A stretch of DNA of 64,000 nucleotides from Firmicutes bacterium HGW-Firmicutes-1 (lineage in GTDB: Bacteria; Bacillota; Clostridia; Lachnospirales; Vallitaleaceae), in contig PHAG01000008.1 of assembly GCA_002841625.1 (NCBI GenBank), positions 62,001 through 126,000 of the forward strand. The letters run 5' to 3'. Under the pieces are notes generated by a model. That model saw only the letters and a list, made by a program, of their open reading frames with translations, searched no databases and had not been told where the DNA came from. Shown here in pieces: positions 8,783 to 18,386 of this stretch. The translations under genes and the position numbers were made by a program. Within the stretch, counting starts at the first letter, position 1. Each line of letters opens with the position of its first letter.

Positions 8783-11350
8783 TTTTTGTTCTCTTTTCAT
8801 TTTTCTTTTGTTTTTATACATTGCATTGTCTGCCTGTTCAATTAGATCATCAAGAGTATTGCATTCTTTTTGATTGTACTCCCCAAATCCATAACTAATA
8901 CTGAGCATATAAGGTTTGTATTCGTTTTGGTTATGATTTTTGATTGTTTCGTTTATTCTTTCCAAGGCTTGTTTTGCTTCTATGAGATTAGTATCATAAA
9001 ATATAATTAAAAATTCATCTCCACCAAATCGGCAGAACAGATCAATGTCACGTAATTGTGAGTTAATTAGCAAACATAAGTCTTTGATTAATTCATCACC
9101 CTCTCTATGTCCATAGGCATCGTTTGTCTTTTTTAAGTTATTTACATCAATAAAACAAACTGTTGTTTGGAAATTACCTTCTTTGGATTTCTCCAGTAGA
9201 GCATTTAAATGTTCAATGCCAGCTCTTCTATTGGGCATTCCTGTGAGAGAATCTGTTAAGGCGTAAAGCCTCTCTTTTTCCTCAGCAGCCTTCCTGATTC
9301 GAATGTTCTTATACATTAAAGATAATATTATGCCTAGGGCGAAAAGTATATAAAGGAAGGGTAGTAATAATTTTTTGTTGTTCGTATAAAAATCTATAAG
9401 AGAGTTTGGCTCGTTGATTATTTTACTCCCATAAGGCAAACTAGTTATGTTTATTTCGAATTTATCGAGCATTTTGTAATCGAACATGTATATATTTGGA
9501 CTATTGATTACTACTGGTATATCAGAGGGTTTTTTGCCGCTAAGAATTTCTAATGCCATCTCACCAACAGTTTGACCATGGGTAGTTCCAGAGGTAAGTA
9601 CACCACCTAACAATCCTTTTCCAATATAAAAGTCCCATACACCATAAATTGGTACACTGGCATACTCTGATATCATCCCAATACTTTCGTCATAGGAAAA
9701 AGTGTTGTTCGATTTATCTCTGTTAAAGGACAATAGTAATATAACGCTATCGTTTTTCAATGTCTTAACTTTTTCCTGTATTTCTGACATATTCATGTCA
9801 TCCCATATCTCAAAAGAAAGCTTGTCTTGATAATCAGGTATTAGTAAATCTAGATTTTTCTTGTTGGCTTGACCCGTTACTGAAGTATCATTGATTACTA
9901 TGAATTTCTTAATGGAAGGGTTGATTTCAAGAGCAACATTAATCGTTCCTCTTAAATCATAAGACTCTACTACGCCAGTAAAGCTTTCCTTATTCTCAAG
10001 CATTGAATCCTCAAAGTAATTTACGCCACAAAAGATAGTTGGAACATCTTTGTAAATAGTGTCGTGATACATCTTGATAAATTTAAAAGCAACATCATCA
10101 GTAGTTATAATTAAATCGAACTTCTTATTCTTGTATTTTCGAATTAGTAGCTCATACAAATTCTGAAGATATACTGGATCAGTATTTTTCTGAACATCCA
10201 TAAATTCATAAGTAAACTCAATATCATCAAGGCTATCTACTAGAGCAGATTTAATACCAATTTCTAAGTCATCAGTCCATTTCAAGCCTTTATTATAGGA
10301 ATTTAAAATTAATATCTGCTTTTTTGATGTCTTCTCTAGATTGATGATGATGCTATTTTGAGGAAGCAAGTCTACTTCAATTCCATTTTCTTTCAATTGT
10401 TGGTAATCAAATTGATAATGAGTCGTCATCTCAGTAACTACAGGTATGTCAGAAGGATTTTCACCATTTAGTACTCTAACAGCTATATTAGCAGCCGTTT
10501 CGCCCTGATAAAAACCACTGGTTAATTTTCCTCCAATTATTCCATAACCTAATGTAAAATCCCATACACCATAAATAGGTGTTGAGCTATTTTGCGATAG
10601 CATAGATATAGCTTCGTTATACTCATAATGAGTACCTTCATTATCCTTAAAATAAACCAGGTACAAAATAATACTATTCTCTGGTAGGTCTCGAGACTTT
10701 TTGATTATTTCATCAAGGTTTGCTCCATCTAGTTTGGCAAAGTTTAATTTATCTTTGTAGGCGGGCATAACCTTTGAGAATTCTTTCATAATAGCAATGC
10801 CAGTAGTTGTATCATCATCTACGTAGTATACAGTCTCAGTAGTTGGATGATGCGTTAAAGCGGTATCAATTGTACTACCAATATCAAAACCTTCTACGAC
10901 ACCAGTATAAGAAGCATGCTTTTTAAGCATATCCTCTTCGAGATAATTCACACCACAAAAAACAACTGGAATACCTGGGAATAATTCATCACCATATTCT
11001 AGAAGGAAGTTGAAGGCAGCGTCATCAGAGGAAATGATTAAATCAAAATGTCTATCCTTAAATTTATATTTATATGTATCGAAAAGTGATTGAATGTATT
11101 GCCTATCGACTACTCGTTGTGCATCCATATATTCTACTTGAAGCTCAATCTTAGCATCATCAGAGTTAAGTACTGACTTAATGCCATCGTAAATATCATC
11201 GCTCCATTTGTAGCCTTTGTGATAGGAGTTGAGAAATAAGACGGTTTTCATTTCTGATGAATTATCATCAGCATAAATAAATCCCAATGAATTAAATATA
11301 AAAGATAATAGCACTAAACTTAGAAGGATGAGCTGACAGTTCTTCTTCAT
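8780..11350 (-). CDS. Membrane diguanylate cyclase with two ABC_sub_bind sensor domains (paralog 2)
   Basis: This is a close paralog of the 6072-8666 gene with the same order: signal peptide (MKKNCQLILLSLVLLSF), two ABC_sub_bind domains, one membrane helix and GGDEF. The active site (CRFGGDEFLIIF) and the RDID I-site are intact. The start at 11350 is supported by an AGGGGAT ribosome site; the open frame upstream lacks one. The two genes are co-directional and separated by an inverted repeat pair, so they may be co-transcribed with this gene first. Binding-domain divergence between the paralogs would allow different ligands, but no ligand can be named from sequence. Confidence 0.9.
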   Translation of the reverse strand: MKKNCQLILLSLVLLSFIFNSLGFIYADDNSSEMKTVLFLNSYHKGYKWSDDIYDGIKSVLNSDDAKIELQVEYMDAQRVVDRQYIQSLFDTYKYKFKDRHFDLIISSDDAAFNFLLEYGDELFPGIPVVFCGVNYLEEDMLKKHASYTGVVEGFDIGSTIDTALTHHPTTETVYYVDDDTTTGIAIMKEFSKVMPAYKDKLNFAKLDGANLDEIIKKSRDLPENSIILYLVYFKDNEGTHYEYNEAISMLSQNSSTPIYGVWDFTLGYGIIGGKLTSGFYQGETAANIAVRVLNGENPSDIPVVTEMTTHYQFDYQQLKENGIEVDLLPQNSIIINLEKTSKKQILILNSYNKGLKWTDDLEIGIKSALVDSLDDIEFTYEFMDVQKNTDPVYLQNLYELLIRKYKNKKFDLIITTDDVAFKFIKMYHDTIYKDVPTIFCGVNYFEDSMLENKESFTGVVESYDLRGTINVALEINPSIKKFIVINDTSVTGQANKKNLDLLIPDYQDKLSFEIWDDMNMSEIQEKVKTLKNDSVILLLSFNRDKSNNTFSYDESIGMISEYASVPIYGVWDFYIGKGLLGGVLTSGTTHGQTVGEMALEILSGKKPSDIPVVINSPNIYMFDYKMLDKFEINITSLPYGSKIINEPNSLIDFYTNNKKLLLPFLYILFALGIILSLMYKNIRIRKAAEEKERLYALTDSLTGMPNRRAGIEHLNALLEKSKEGNFQTTVCFIDVNNLKKTNDAYGHREGDELIKDLCLLINSQLRDIDLFCRFGGDEFLIIFYDTNLIEAKQALERINETIKNHNQNEYKPYMLSISYGFGEYNQKECNTLDDLIEQADNAMYKNKRKMKREQK

Positions 11351-11685
11351 GAGATCCCCTCGCAATATGTCGAAATATTTTGTGCTTATACACATTATTA
11401 TAACATTATCTGATAAGATTTTCAATATATTAACAATGCTATTGAAAAGATATTGGGATTGAGATACAGGGTTATAAAGGGTACTGATTCCAATATTAAA
11501 TCTATACCAGTATCCATATTGGTATATACCAGAGGTAAAAATAATCATATATTTACGCTTTTTTTATTGATGCTCCAAGGGTCGAATGATATAATCAATC
11601 CAGATAGTGTGATAAACATTATGCCTTTGTGAGCCCAAAGATGTAAGAAAGCTCATAAGACATAAAATTTGGAAGGAGTTTGTAA
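11351..11685 (+). promoter_or_regulatory. Divergent intergenic region with glmM promoter
   Basis: This 335-base gap separates the divergent cyclase and glmM genes. A sigma-A-like promoter for glmM is visible: TTGATG at 11567-11572, a 17-base spacer and TATAAT at 11590-11595. An A/T-rich palindromic stretch around 11515-11530 (CCATATTGGTATATACC) lies upstream. No gene and no glmS-type ribozyme were found in it. Confidence 0.65.
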
Positions 11686-13035
11686 ATGGGGAATTTATTT
11701 GGAACAGATGGCGTTAGAGGTATTGCAAACAAGGAATTAACAGTAGAACTAGCGTATAGATTAGGTCAAGCAGGGGCCTACGTATTAACAAAAGAGAACA
11801 AGCATAAGGCAACTATTTTAATAGGTAGAGACACAAGATTATCTGGTGAAATGCTGACAGCTGCAATGGTTGCTGGAATTTGCTCAGTAGGAGCAGATAC
11901 AGTATCAGTAGGAGTAGTACCAACACCAGCAGTATCTTATTTGACAAAAGAATATGGTGCAGATGCAGGCGTAGTTATTTCAGCATCCCATAATCCAGTA
12001 GAATACAATGGAATTAAATTTTTTAACAAGGATGGCTATAAGTTATCTGACTCCTTAGAGGAGGAAATAGAAGCTTTACTTGCAAATGACAACAAGGATA
12101 TTGAACTTCCAGTGGGTACTGATATTGGTCGAGTGGTTTATAGAACAGAGTGTATCTATGACTACATTCGTTATGCTAAAAGACAGATCAACACGAAACT
12201 AGATGGATTAAAGGTTGTTATTGATTGTGCGAACGGTGCATCTTATGTGTCTGCTCCAGAAGCTCTAAGACAACTTGGCGCAGAAGTTATCATTATTCAT
12301 AATGAACCTGATGGAACCAATATCAATAAAAAATGTGGTTCAACACATATGAACGATTTACAACTGTATGTGAAACAAGTTGAAGCGCATATTGGGTTAG
12401 CTTTTGATGGCGATGCTGATAGATGCCTTGCTGTTGATGAAAAAGGTAATATTGTAGATGGCGATCAAATTATGGCCATTTGTGCGTTATATATGAAGGA
12501 ACAAGGAATTCTTAAAAAAGATACTGTTGTAGCAACAGTAATGAGTAATCTAGGATTCTTTATCATGGGTAAAGAACAAGGACTCAACATTGAACAAACA
12601 AAGGTTGGAGATAGGTATGTTCTAGAAAAAATGCTTGAAGAAGGTTACAATCTTGGCGGAGAGCAATCTGGTCATATTATATTTTTAGACGAAAATACAA
12701 CTGGTGATGGATTACTTACTGCACTTCATTTACTTGAGGTAATGAAAATGACGGGTAAAAGTTTATCTGCTCTTACATCAGTAATGGAAGTTTTACCACA
12801 AGTTCTAGTAAATGCAAAAATTAAAATTGAGAAAAAAGATTTATATGAATCGGATGAAGTGATTGCTAAAGCAATTGCAGCTGTTGAAGCAAAGTTTTCC
12901 GGTAGCGGCAGAGTGCTTATTAGACCTTCAGGTACAGAACCTCTTATTAGAGTCATGATTGAAGGAAAAAATCAACAAGAGTTATTAATAGAAGCAACAG
13001 GGTTAGCAAAATTAATTGAAAATAGATTAAATTAG
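11686..13035 (+). CDS. glmM: Phosphoglucosamine mutase
   Basis: GlmM converts glucosamine-6-phosphate to glucosamine-1-phosphate for peptidoglycan and lipid precursor synthesis. The 449-residue protein has the phosphoserine loop ISASHNP (Ser101), the metal loop DGDADR near residue 245 and the C-terminal phosphate-binding [12 protein letters not shown]. Length equals the family norm. An AAGGAG ribosome site precedes the ATG, and glmS follows after 11 bases, so the two hexosamine genes form an operon. Confidence 0.97.
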   Translation: MGNLFGTDGVRGIANKELTVELAYRLGQAGAYVLTKENKHKATILIGRDTRLSGEMLTAAMVAGICSVGADTVSVGVVPTPAVSYLTKEYGADAGVVISASHNPVEYNGIKFFNKDGYKLSDSLEEEIEALLANDNKDIELPVGTDIGRVVYRTECIYDYIRYAKRQINTKLDGLKVVIDCANGASYVSAPEALRQLGAEVIIIHNEPDGTNINKKCGSTHMNDLQLYVKQVEAHIGLAFDGDADRCLAVDEKGNIVDGDQIMAICALYMKEQGILKKDTVVATVMSNLGFFIMGKEQGLNIEQTKVGDRYVLEKMLEEGYNLGGEQSGHIIFLDENTTGDGLLTALHLLEVMKMTGKSLSALTSVMEVLPQVLVNAKIKIEKKDLYESDEVIAKAIAAVEAKFSGSGRVLIRPSGTEPLIRVMIEGKNQQELLIEATGLAKLIENRLN

Positions 13036-13046
13036 GAGGCAATGAT

Positions 13047-14879
13047 ATGTGTGGGATAGTTGGATATATTGGTAAACAGGAAGCAACGCCTATTCTGATT
13101 GAAGGGCTTAGAAGTTTAGAGTATAGAGGTTATGATTCAGCAGGTGTTGTAGTATTTAAAGATGGATTGAATCTTGTAAAGGCTAAGGGAAGACTTGCTA
13201 ATCTTGAAGAAAAATTAGTTGAGCAAGCTTCCAATGGATTGATGGGTATTGGCCACACTAGATGGGCAACTCATGGAGAACCATCAGATGTGAATTCACA
13301 TCCTCATATGAACGCAAATAGTACGATTGCTTTAGTACACAATGGTATTATTGAAAATTATTTATCCTTAAAGGATGAATTAGAACTTGAAGGATATCAG
13401 TTTTTATCTGAAACAGATACTGAAGTAGGCTTAATGCTTATTGATTATTACTATAAACAAGCAGGTAATTTGTTGGATGCTGTAATTATGGCAACAGATA
13501 GATTCGAAGGGTCTTATGCATTGGCAGTTGTGTGCCAAGATGATCCGAATAAGATTATTGCAACAAGAAAAGACAGTCCATTAATCATAGGATTAGGAAA
13601 AGGTGAGAACTTTGTTGCCTCTGATATTCCTGCGATTTTAAAGTATACAAGAAATATTTATTTACTTGAAGATGCTGAGTTAGCGATTGTAACAAAAGAT
13701 GATGTTACGATTCTTAACGAGAAGAAAGAAGTTGTTAATAGGAAAGTGTTTAAGGTTACTTGGGATATTGCTGCAGCTGAAAAGGGCGGCTATGAACATT
13801 TTATGTTGAAAGAGATATTTGAACAACCTAAGGTTATTAGGGATACTTTAATTCCTAGATTGCCTTTAGACAAGGATCAAATTGAGTTAGATCAAATTAA
13901 GTTAACAAAGAAAGATTTGGCTAAGATCAATAAAATATATATTGTGGCTTGTGGTACTGCTTTTTATAGTGGATTTGTTGGTAAGTATCTTATAGAGCGT
14001 GTATCTAGAATTCCAGTTGTTGCTGAAACTGCTTCGGAATTCAGATATAGAGAACCAATTATTGATAAGAATACACTTCTTATCGTGGTATCTCAATCTG
14101 GAGAAACTGCTGATACAGTTGCAGCACTACGAATGGGTAAGAAGGCAGGAGCTCATGTAATTGGAGTGGTTAATGTAGTGGGATCAACGATTGCGAGAGA
14201 GGCTACTGATATTTTATATACATTGGCTGGTCCTGAAATTGCAGTTGCATCCACGAAAGCATATTCTGCACAGTTATGTGCGATGTATTTGATTTCTACT
14301 AAGATCGCAATGGAGCTTGGAGAAATCACTGATGAAGAATTTGCAGAAATTAAGGAAGAATTATATAGCCTTCCTGAAAAGGTAGAAACGATTTTAGCGC
14401 AATCTGGTTATATTAAATCGTTAGCGGATAAATATATTAATCTGAAAAATGTATTCTATATTGGAAGAGGCATGGACTATGCGGTTTCAATGGAGGGTGC
14501 GTTAAAGATTAAAGAGATTGCTTATTTACACGCTGAGCCTTATGCAGCAGGAGAGTTAAAGCATGGACCGATTGCGTTGATTGAAAATGGATCGTTGTTG
14601 GTGGGGCTAGTAGCTCAAGAAGAGTTGTTTGATAAGACGGTGAGCAATATTAAGGAAGTGAAGTCAAGAGGTGCGAGTATATTAGCAATCGCACTTGAAG
14701 GGAATACTGAGATTCAAAAAGTTGCAGATGATGTGATTTATGTTCCAAGAACACATTGGATGTTTACGTCAGTGCTAGAAAATATACCACAACAGTTGTT
14801 TGCTTATTATATCGCTTGTGGGTTGGGTCATGATGTGGATAAACCAAGGAATTTGGCGAAGAGCGTTACGGTAGAGTAA
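13047..14879 (+). CDS. glmS: Glutamine-fructose-6-phosphate aminotransferase
   Basis: GlmS makes glucosamine-6-phosphate from fructose-6-phosphate and glutamine, the first step of the hexosamine pathway. The 610-residue protein begins MCGIVGYIG, placing the catalytic Cys at position 2 after Met removal. Two SIS domains follow (CGTAFYSG, SQSGETADT) and the C-terminus is the canonical KSVTVE. AGGAGG lies 6 bases before the ATG. No glmS ribozyme lies between glmM and glmS, so feedback, if any, must act elsewhere. Confidence 0.97.
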   Translation: MCGIVGYIGKQEATPILIEGLRSLEYRGYDSAGVVVFKDGLNLVKAKGRLANLEEKLVEQASNGLMGIGHTRWATHGEPSDVNSHPHMNANSTIALVHNGIIENYLSLKDELELEGYQFLSETDTEVGLMLIDYYYKQAGNLLDAVIMATDRFEGSYALAVVCQDDPNKIIATRKDSPLIIGLGKGENFVASDIPAILKYTRNIYLLEDAELAIVTKDDVTILNEKKEVVNRKVFKVTWDIAAAEKGGYEHFMLKEIFEQPKVIRDTLIPRLPLDKDQIELDQIKLTKKDLAKINKIYIVACGTAFYSGFVGKYLIERVSRIPVVAETASEFRYREPIIDKNTLLIVVSQSGETADTVAALRMGKKAGAHVIGVVNVVGSTIAREATDILYTLAGPEIAVASTKAYSAQLCAMYLISTKIAMELGEITDEEFAEIKEELYSLPEKVETILAQSGYIKSLADKYINLKNVFYIGRGMDYAVSMEGALKIKEIAYLHAEPYAAGELKHGPIALIENGSLLVGLVAQEELFDKTVSNIKEVKSRGASILAIALEGNTEIQKVADDVIYVPRTHWMFTSVLENIPQQLFAYYIACGLGHDVDKPRNLAKSVTVE

Positions 14880-14900
14880 TAATAAAATTAAGTTGTTCAA

Positions 14901-14946
14901 AAAAGGCATGTAATTGGGAACGAAAATCTCATTACATGTCTTTTGG
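14901..14946 (+). terminator. Rho-independent terminator after glmS
   Basis: The stem AAAAGGCATGTAAT pairs with ATTACATGTCTTTT across a 16-base loop and is followed by a T-rich run. It lies 22 bases after the glmS stop and can also serve the convergent small gene on the other strand. Confidence 0.8.
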
Positions 14947-14967
14947 TTTTCTAGAAATAGTAAAAAA

Positions 14968-15180
14968 TTAGCCTAGCTTATTTATTTTATACCCATTATT
15001 TTGCAAATGATTATTGATCTCTGCATCTGATGTTTCCTCGTCAAAATTTACATCTAAAAATGTTTCATCTTCACTCAAGTATATATCCTGCACACCTCGC
15101 ATTCCTTCTAATTGGTTTATAACTTTAACTTGTGTTTCTTTTTGCTCTAACCCTTCGATGTTAAGTCTTATACTCTGCAT
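14968..15180 (-). CDS. HMA-like (ferredoxin-fold) small protein without CxxC
   Basis: A 70-residue protein with the beta-alpha-beta-beta-alpha-beta pattern of heavy-metal-associated domains (SIRLNIEGL at the start, then GVQDIYLSEDETFLDVNFDEE). The metal-binding CxxC loop is absent, so it probably does not bind copper in the usual way and may be a regulatory or degenerate HMA domain. The ATG at 15180 follows an AGGAG site 8 bases upstream; the longer reading from 15234 has no ribosome site. It is convergent with glmS. Confidence 0.7.
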   Translation of the reverse strand: MQSIRLNIEGLEQKETQVKVINQLEGMRGVQDIYLSEDETFLDVNFDEETSDAEINNHLQNNGYKINKLG

Positions 15181-15400
15181 ATGCGCTACTCCTCTCTTTT
15201 TATGGGGTGTAATTATATTATTTGCAACAAACAATATTTCATACCAACTATCGCTAAGTAAGAACGATCAAAATTCATATTTAGCAAATAATTGATAAGT
15301 TGAAATAAAATCTATTGAATATAAAGTAGGCATATGACACAATTATATTACCATATACGGAGAAAATTAATAAAATTCTTATAGAAAGGAAAAAGTGAAT

Positions 15401-16270
15401 ATGAACGCATTAAGAAAAGAGTATGATTGTTTCGGACCATGGTTGCTAGAAATCAACAATCAAGAAGAAGTTCCTCCGATATTCAAAGATGCTTATCATT
15501 ATGGGGATGATGTAAAATTTGCATTTAAAATTCCAGTACATGTTGAACGCAGGAATACATCACCTGGAAGTATTCTTTATGACAGTGTAATAAGTTTAAA
15601 TGATGAACAAATTTATATTTTTAATCTTGTAAAAACATCAGTTTCAGCAAGAGTAATTCATTATCGAGAAATTTTATTCATTCAAAATATAAAAAATTTA
15701 TTGAAAGGAGAGTTGAAAATATATATTTCAGGTGAACCTATTTTCATTCATTATAATACGATCTCGAGTACTGTTATTGACCATGTGGTCGAAATATTAA
15801 GACAAAAGTATACGCAAGAAAATATAAAAACCTATGAACTCCCCCATCTAAATGAAGTACCTACAATGATTCCACTATTTGAAAACTTATGGAATCAATT
15901 AGAAAGAAAAGAACAAGTAGCTATTTTGAATTACCAACCAGTGGTGAAGTTGTCAGCAAATAAAAAGAGCTTACTAGAAAAAATTTTTCAGTGGAGATAT
16001 AGGATAGAATTACAAGGTAATGTTTTTGCGAGTAACAAAAAAGAACTGATTATAATGAGTAGAATAAATTGTACAAAGTACTCTCGCAGGGCAGATTATA
16101 GTGATATGCATACATACATTCCTTTCAATCATATTAGTGATATTACAATAGAACAAAATAATGAATTCGATAACTTGAAAAACATTAGTATTCAGATTGA
16201 TAACCATGTTGTTGTATTCATGATTAATAAGAATCTTCACATGGAGGAATGGGTGAATCTTTTACGATAG
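15401..16270 (+). CDS. Conserved-looking protein of unknown function
   Basis: This 289-residue protein is not recognised. It has no signal peptide, membrane helix or Cys cluster. The C-terminal ~100 residues show alternating hydrophobic strands (FNHISDITIEQNN..., ISIQIDNHVVVFMI) that resemble a PH-like domain ending in an amphipathic helix (HMEEWVNLLR); this is an impression only. The ATG at 15401 has AAAGGA about 10 bases upstream; an in-frame GTG at 15395 is an alternative start but sits only 4 bases from that site. It stands alone before the ArsR operon. Confidence 0.7.
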   Translation: MNALRKEYDCFGPWLLEINNQEEVPPIFKDAYHYGDDVKFAFKIPVHVERRNTSPGSILYDSVISLNDEQIYIFNLVKTSVSARVIHYREILFIQNIKNLLKGELKIYISGEPIFIHYNTISSTVIDHVVEILRQKYTQENIKTYELPHLNEVPTMIPLFENLWNQLERKEQVAILNYQPVVKLSANKKSLLEKIFQWRYRIELQGNVFASNKKELIIMSRINCTKYSRRADYSDMHTYIPFNHISDITIEQNNEFDNLKNISIQIDNHVVVFMINKNLHMEEWVNLLR

Positions 16271-16338
16271 GTAGGAAATTATGTAAGAGCTTATAATGGG
16301 GAAAAGATTGGAAAAAACATTTTCATTAAAAAGAGTAA

Positions 16339-16398
16339 TTGACATTTATCAAAAAATCAGTTAAGATACTTATATACCCATATGGGAATAAGAGTATC
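16339..16398 (+). promoter_or_regulatory. Promoter and palindromic operator of the first arsR operon
   Basis: TTGACA (16339-16344), a 17-base spacer and TAAGAT (16362-16367) form a strong sigma-A promoter. An imperfect 34-bp palindrome runs from 16365 to 16398, with GATACT and AGTATC at its ends and the perfect core CCCATATGGG in the middle. It overlaps the -10 and the likely start point, as expected for an ArsR/SmtB operator. It is followed by TTTTTT, so an RNA hairpin role cannot be excluded. Confidence 0.7.
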
Positions 16399-16445
16399 TT
16401 TTTTGGTTATAATAAATCTAATGACAAAACAAAGGATGTGCTATA

Positions 16446-16793
16446 ATGGATAATTTAATTAATTTGTTTAAAGTTTTATCCGATGAGACAAGATTGAGAA
16501 TTTTAATTTTACTATACCATAGGTCGCTTTGTGTTTGCCAGATGCAGGCAATCTTGGAAGAACAACAGCCGAAAATTTCAAAGCATCTTGGTAAACTGAG
16601 AGATATGGGGTTTGTAAAATATAAACGACAAGAACAACTTATATACTATTATTTAGATGATACAAATAGTGTCCTTGCAGATGCATTGCAGATGATCGTA
16701 TGTAATATGAAGGATGATATTGGATTTAAAAGAGATTTAGAAAGACTGGATAAGGTTGAGGAATATCTACAAGTTCAGAACTTACAGTTATAA
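16446..16793 (+). CDS. arsR: ArsR/SmtB-family metalloregulator
   Basis: A 115-residue winged-helix repressor that should leave DNA when it binds a trivalent arsenical or thiophilic metal. The N-terminal VLSDETRLRIL and the recognition helix around QPKISKHLGKLRDMGFV (residues 41-57) are typical. A CVC motif (Cys29, Cys31) sits where classical ArsR has ELCVCDL, so at least two thiolates of the As(III) site are present. It leads the operon arsR, permease, glutaredoxin and probably acts on the palindrome at 16365-16398. Confidence 0.92.
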   Translation: MDNLINLFKVLSDETRLRILILLYHRSLCVCQMQAILEEQQPKISKHLGKLRDMGFVKYKRQEQLIYYYLDDTNSVLADALQMIVCNMKDDIGFKRDLERLDKVEEYLQVQNLQL

Positions 16794-16865
16794 AGAAATG
16801 TAGAATTCATAAAGATAACTAGCCGGAGATTCAATGGTAAACGAAACAAGGAAGGTGTATAAACT

Positions 16866-17873
16866 ATGCTTAATTTTTTTAATGGAATTTGGAGTGTATT
16901 TACTAGTATTTTAAAGTTTGAGTGGTTATATTATTTAGTAGAAAAGCTTGTAGAAAATGTATTTAAATTGTCAATGGATACGAATTTAGGATCATCAGTG
17001 CATTTCTTTATATATGATGTCATCAAAATTTTAATGTTATTGAGTATTATGATTTTTGTTATATCATATGTTCGTAGTTATTTTCCACCAGAGAGAACAA
17101 AGAAAATTCTCGAAAAGTTCAGTGGAATAAAAGGTAATATTATGGCTTCATTACTTGGAACAGTAACACCATTTTGTTCATGTTCCTCAGTTCCGATTTT
17201 TATTGGCTTCGTTGAAAGTGGTATTCCACTAGGAGTAACCTTTTCATTTTTAATCACCTCTCCATTAATTAATCAAGGAGCAATTATTGTTCTTTTAGCG
17301 GCATTTGGATGGAAAGTGGCAGCTCTATATATTGCTATGGGTGTTTTGATTGGAATAGTAGGTGGGATTGTTATTGGTAAGTTAAAGCTTGAAGGTGAAG
17401 TAGAAGGTTATGTATACGAGATGTCAATGGGTGAAGTTGTTATAGAAACCATGACAAAAAAACAACGTGTTGATTTTTCTATTAATGAGGTTAAAGCAAT
17501 TGTAAAGCATGTATGGTTATATTTGTTAATTGGAATTGGTTTAGGCGCCGCTATTCATGGATGGGCACCAGCTGATATTCTTAGCAAATATGCGGGACCG
17601 GGTAATCCATTTGCTGTACTGGTTGGTGTGGCAGTTGGGATTCCTTTATATGGCGATGTTATAGGAACGATACCAATAGCGGAAGCATTGATTGCAAAAG
17701 GTATGGGTATAGGTACAGCGCTTTCTTTTATGATGGCTGTAGCAGCATTATCCTTGCCTGCCATGATTCTCCTACGCAAGGTAATTAAGCCAAAGCTACT
17801 TGCCATTTTTGTAGGGATTACAGGAACTGCAATCATTGTTGTGGGTTATATGTTTAATTTTATACTACATTAA
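16866..17873 (+). CDS. Permease of the DUF318/ArsP-like family
   Basis: This 335-residue protein has about eight membrane helices and the family signature TPFCSCSSVPIFIGF, with Cys104 and Cys106, repeated in relaxed form as GIPLYGDVIGTIPI in the second half. Members include ArsP, an efflux permease for trivalent organoarsenicals, and other permeases of unknown cargo. Position behind arsR and directly before a TM0996-type glutaredoxin is the common arrangement for this family. Thiophilic metalloid export is inferred; the substrate is not proven by sequence. Confidence 0.85.
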   Translation: MLNFFNGIWSVFTSILKFEWLYYLVEKLVENVFKLSMDTNLGSSVHFFIYDVIKILMLLSIMIFVISYVRSYFPPERTKKILEKFSGIKGNIMASLLGTVTPFCSCSSVPIFIGFVESGIPLGVTFSFLITSPLINQGAIIVLLAAFGWKVAALYIAMGVLIGIVGGIVIGKLKLEGEVEGYVYEMSMGEVVIETMTKKQRVDFSINEVKAIVKHVWLYLLIGIGLGAAIHGWAPADILSKYAGPGNPFAVLVGVAVGIPLYGDVIGTIPIAEALIAKGMGIGTALSFMMAVAALSLPAMILLRKVIKPKLLAIFVGITGTAIIVVGYMFNFILH

Positions 17874-17894
17874 AATTCTAAGGAGGTACTTTTT

Positions 17895-18125
17895 ATGGAA
17901 ATCAAAGTTTTAGGACCGGGTTGTAAGAACTGTAAGGTATTAGAAGAAAACACACAAAAAGCAGTGAAAGCGTTAAATCTTGATGCGACAATTGAAAAAG
18001 TAACAGACATGAAGGAAATTATTGGATATGGTGTTATGAGAACACCAGCTCTTGTTGTAGATGGTACGGTTAAGGTGATGGGAAGAGTTCCTTCACCAGA
18101 AGAAATTAAAGAGTTGTTAATTTAA
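17895..18125 (+). CDS. TM0996/MTH895-type glutaredoxin-like protein
   Basis: A 76-residue minimal thioredoxin-fold protein with the redox motif GCKNC (Cys10, Cys13) and a cis-Pro loop RTPALVVDG. Such proteins usually follow DUF318 permeases and probably reduce the permease or its cargo. It begins 21 bases after the permease with AAGGAGG upstream. Its stop codon lies inside the first bases of an inserted palindromic element (TTTAA), so the insertion fell exactly at the 3' end of the gene. Confidence 0.88.
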   Translation: MEIKVLGPGCKNCKVLEENTQKAVKALNLDATIEKVTDMKEIIGYGVMRTPALVVDGTVKVMGRVPSPEEIKELLI

Positions 18126-18264
18126 CCGAATGGAATTAGTTCCCCCACTTCTTAAGTGGGTGAACTAATTCCAACATCGGTGGGGATTCGAGCCCCACTG
18201 ATGTGCAAGTCAAGATTGCATTCGGTAACGAAACCGTAGCGAATGCGGAGGTTTTGTAACATTG
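18121..18264 (+). mobile_element. Palindromic IS605/TnpB-end-like element, copy 2
   Basis: This 144-bp copy has the same ends as the 5847-5992 element (TTTAACCGAATGG, ...GTTTTGTAACATTG) and the same three stems, with the first stem extended to GGAATTAGTTCCCCCACTT pairing with its complement. It overlaps the stop codon of the glutaredoxin gene and is followed by a terminator. It contains no coding capacity. Confidence 0.72.
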
Positions 18265-18300
18265 AATGCTAAAAAGTGGTGTTACTAACCTTAAGTTATT

Positions 18301-18345
18301 ACTAAACAAAACCCACCATGACATAATGAGTGGGTTTTGTTTAGT
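18301..18345 (+). terminator. Terminator after the permease/glutaredoxin unit
   Basis: A perfect 16-bp stem (ACTAAACAAAACCCAC with GTGGGTTTTGTTTAGT) around a 13-base loop is followed by A/T-rich DNA. The stem contains internal T runs. It separates the glutaredoxin gene and its palindromic element from the next operon. Confidence 0.75.
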
Positions 18346-18386
18346 ATAAATAGAGTAAAACAAATTAATTAATAGGGGGAATTTAT

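Noticed and set aside
11351-11685. c-di-GMP riboswitch near the cyclase genes
   Set aside because: No conserved c-di-GMP-I or -II core was recognised on either strand; the region is explained by promoters.
13000-13047. glmS ribozyme/riboswitch upstream of glmS
   Set aside because: Only 11 bases separate glmM and glmS, and no ribozyme core was recognised in the glmM leader either.
18136-18363. 75-residue minus-strand frame over the palindromic element and terminator
   Set aside because: It is composed of repeat and terminator sequence; start and composition are artefacts.
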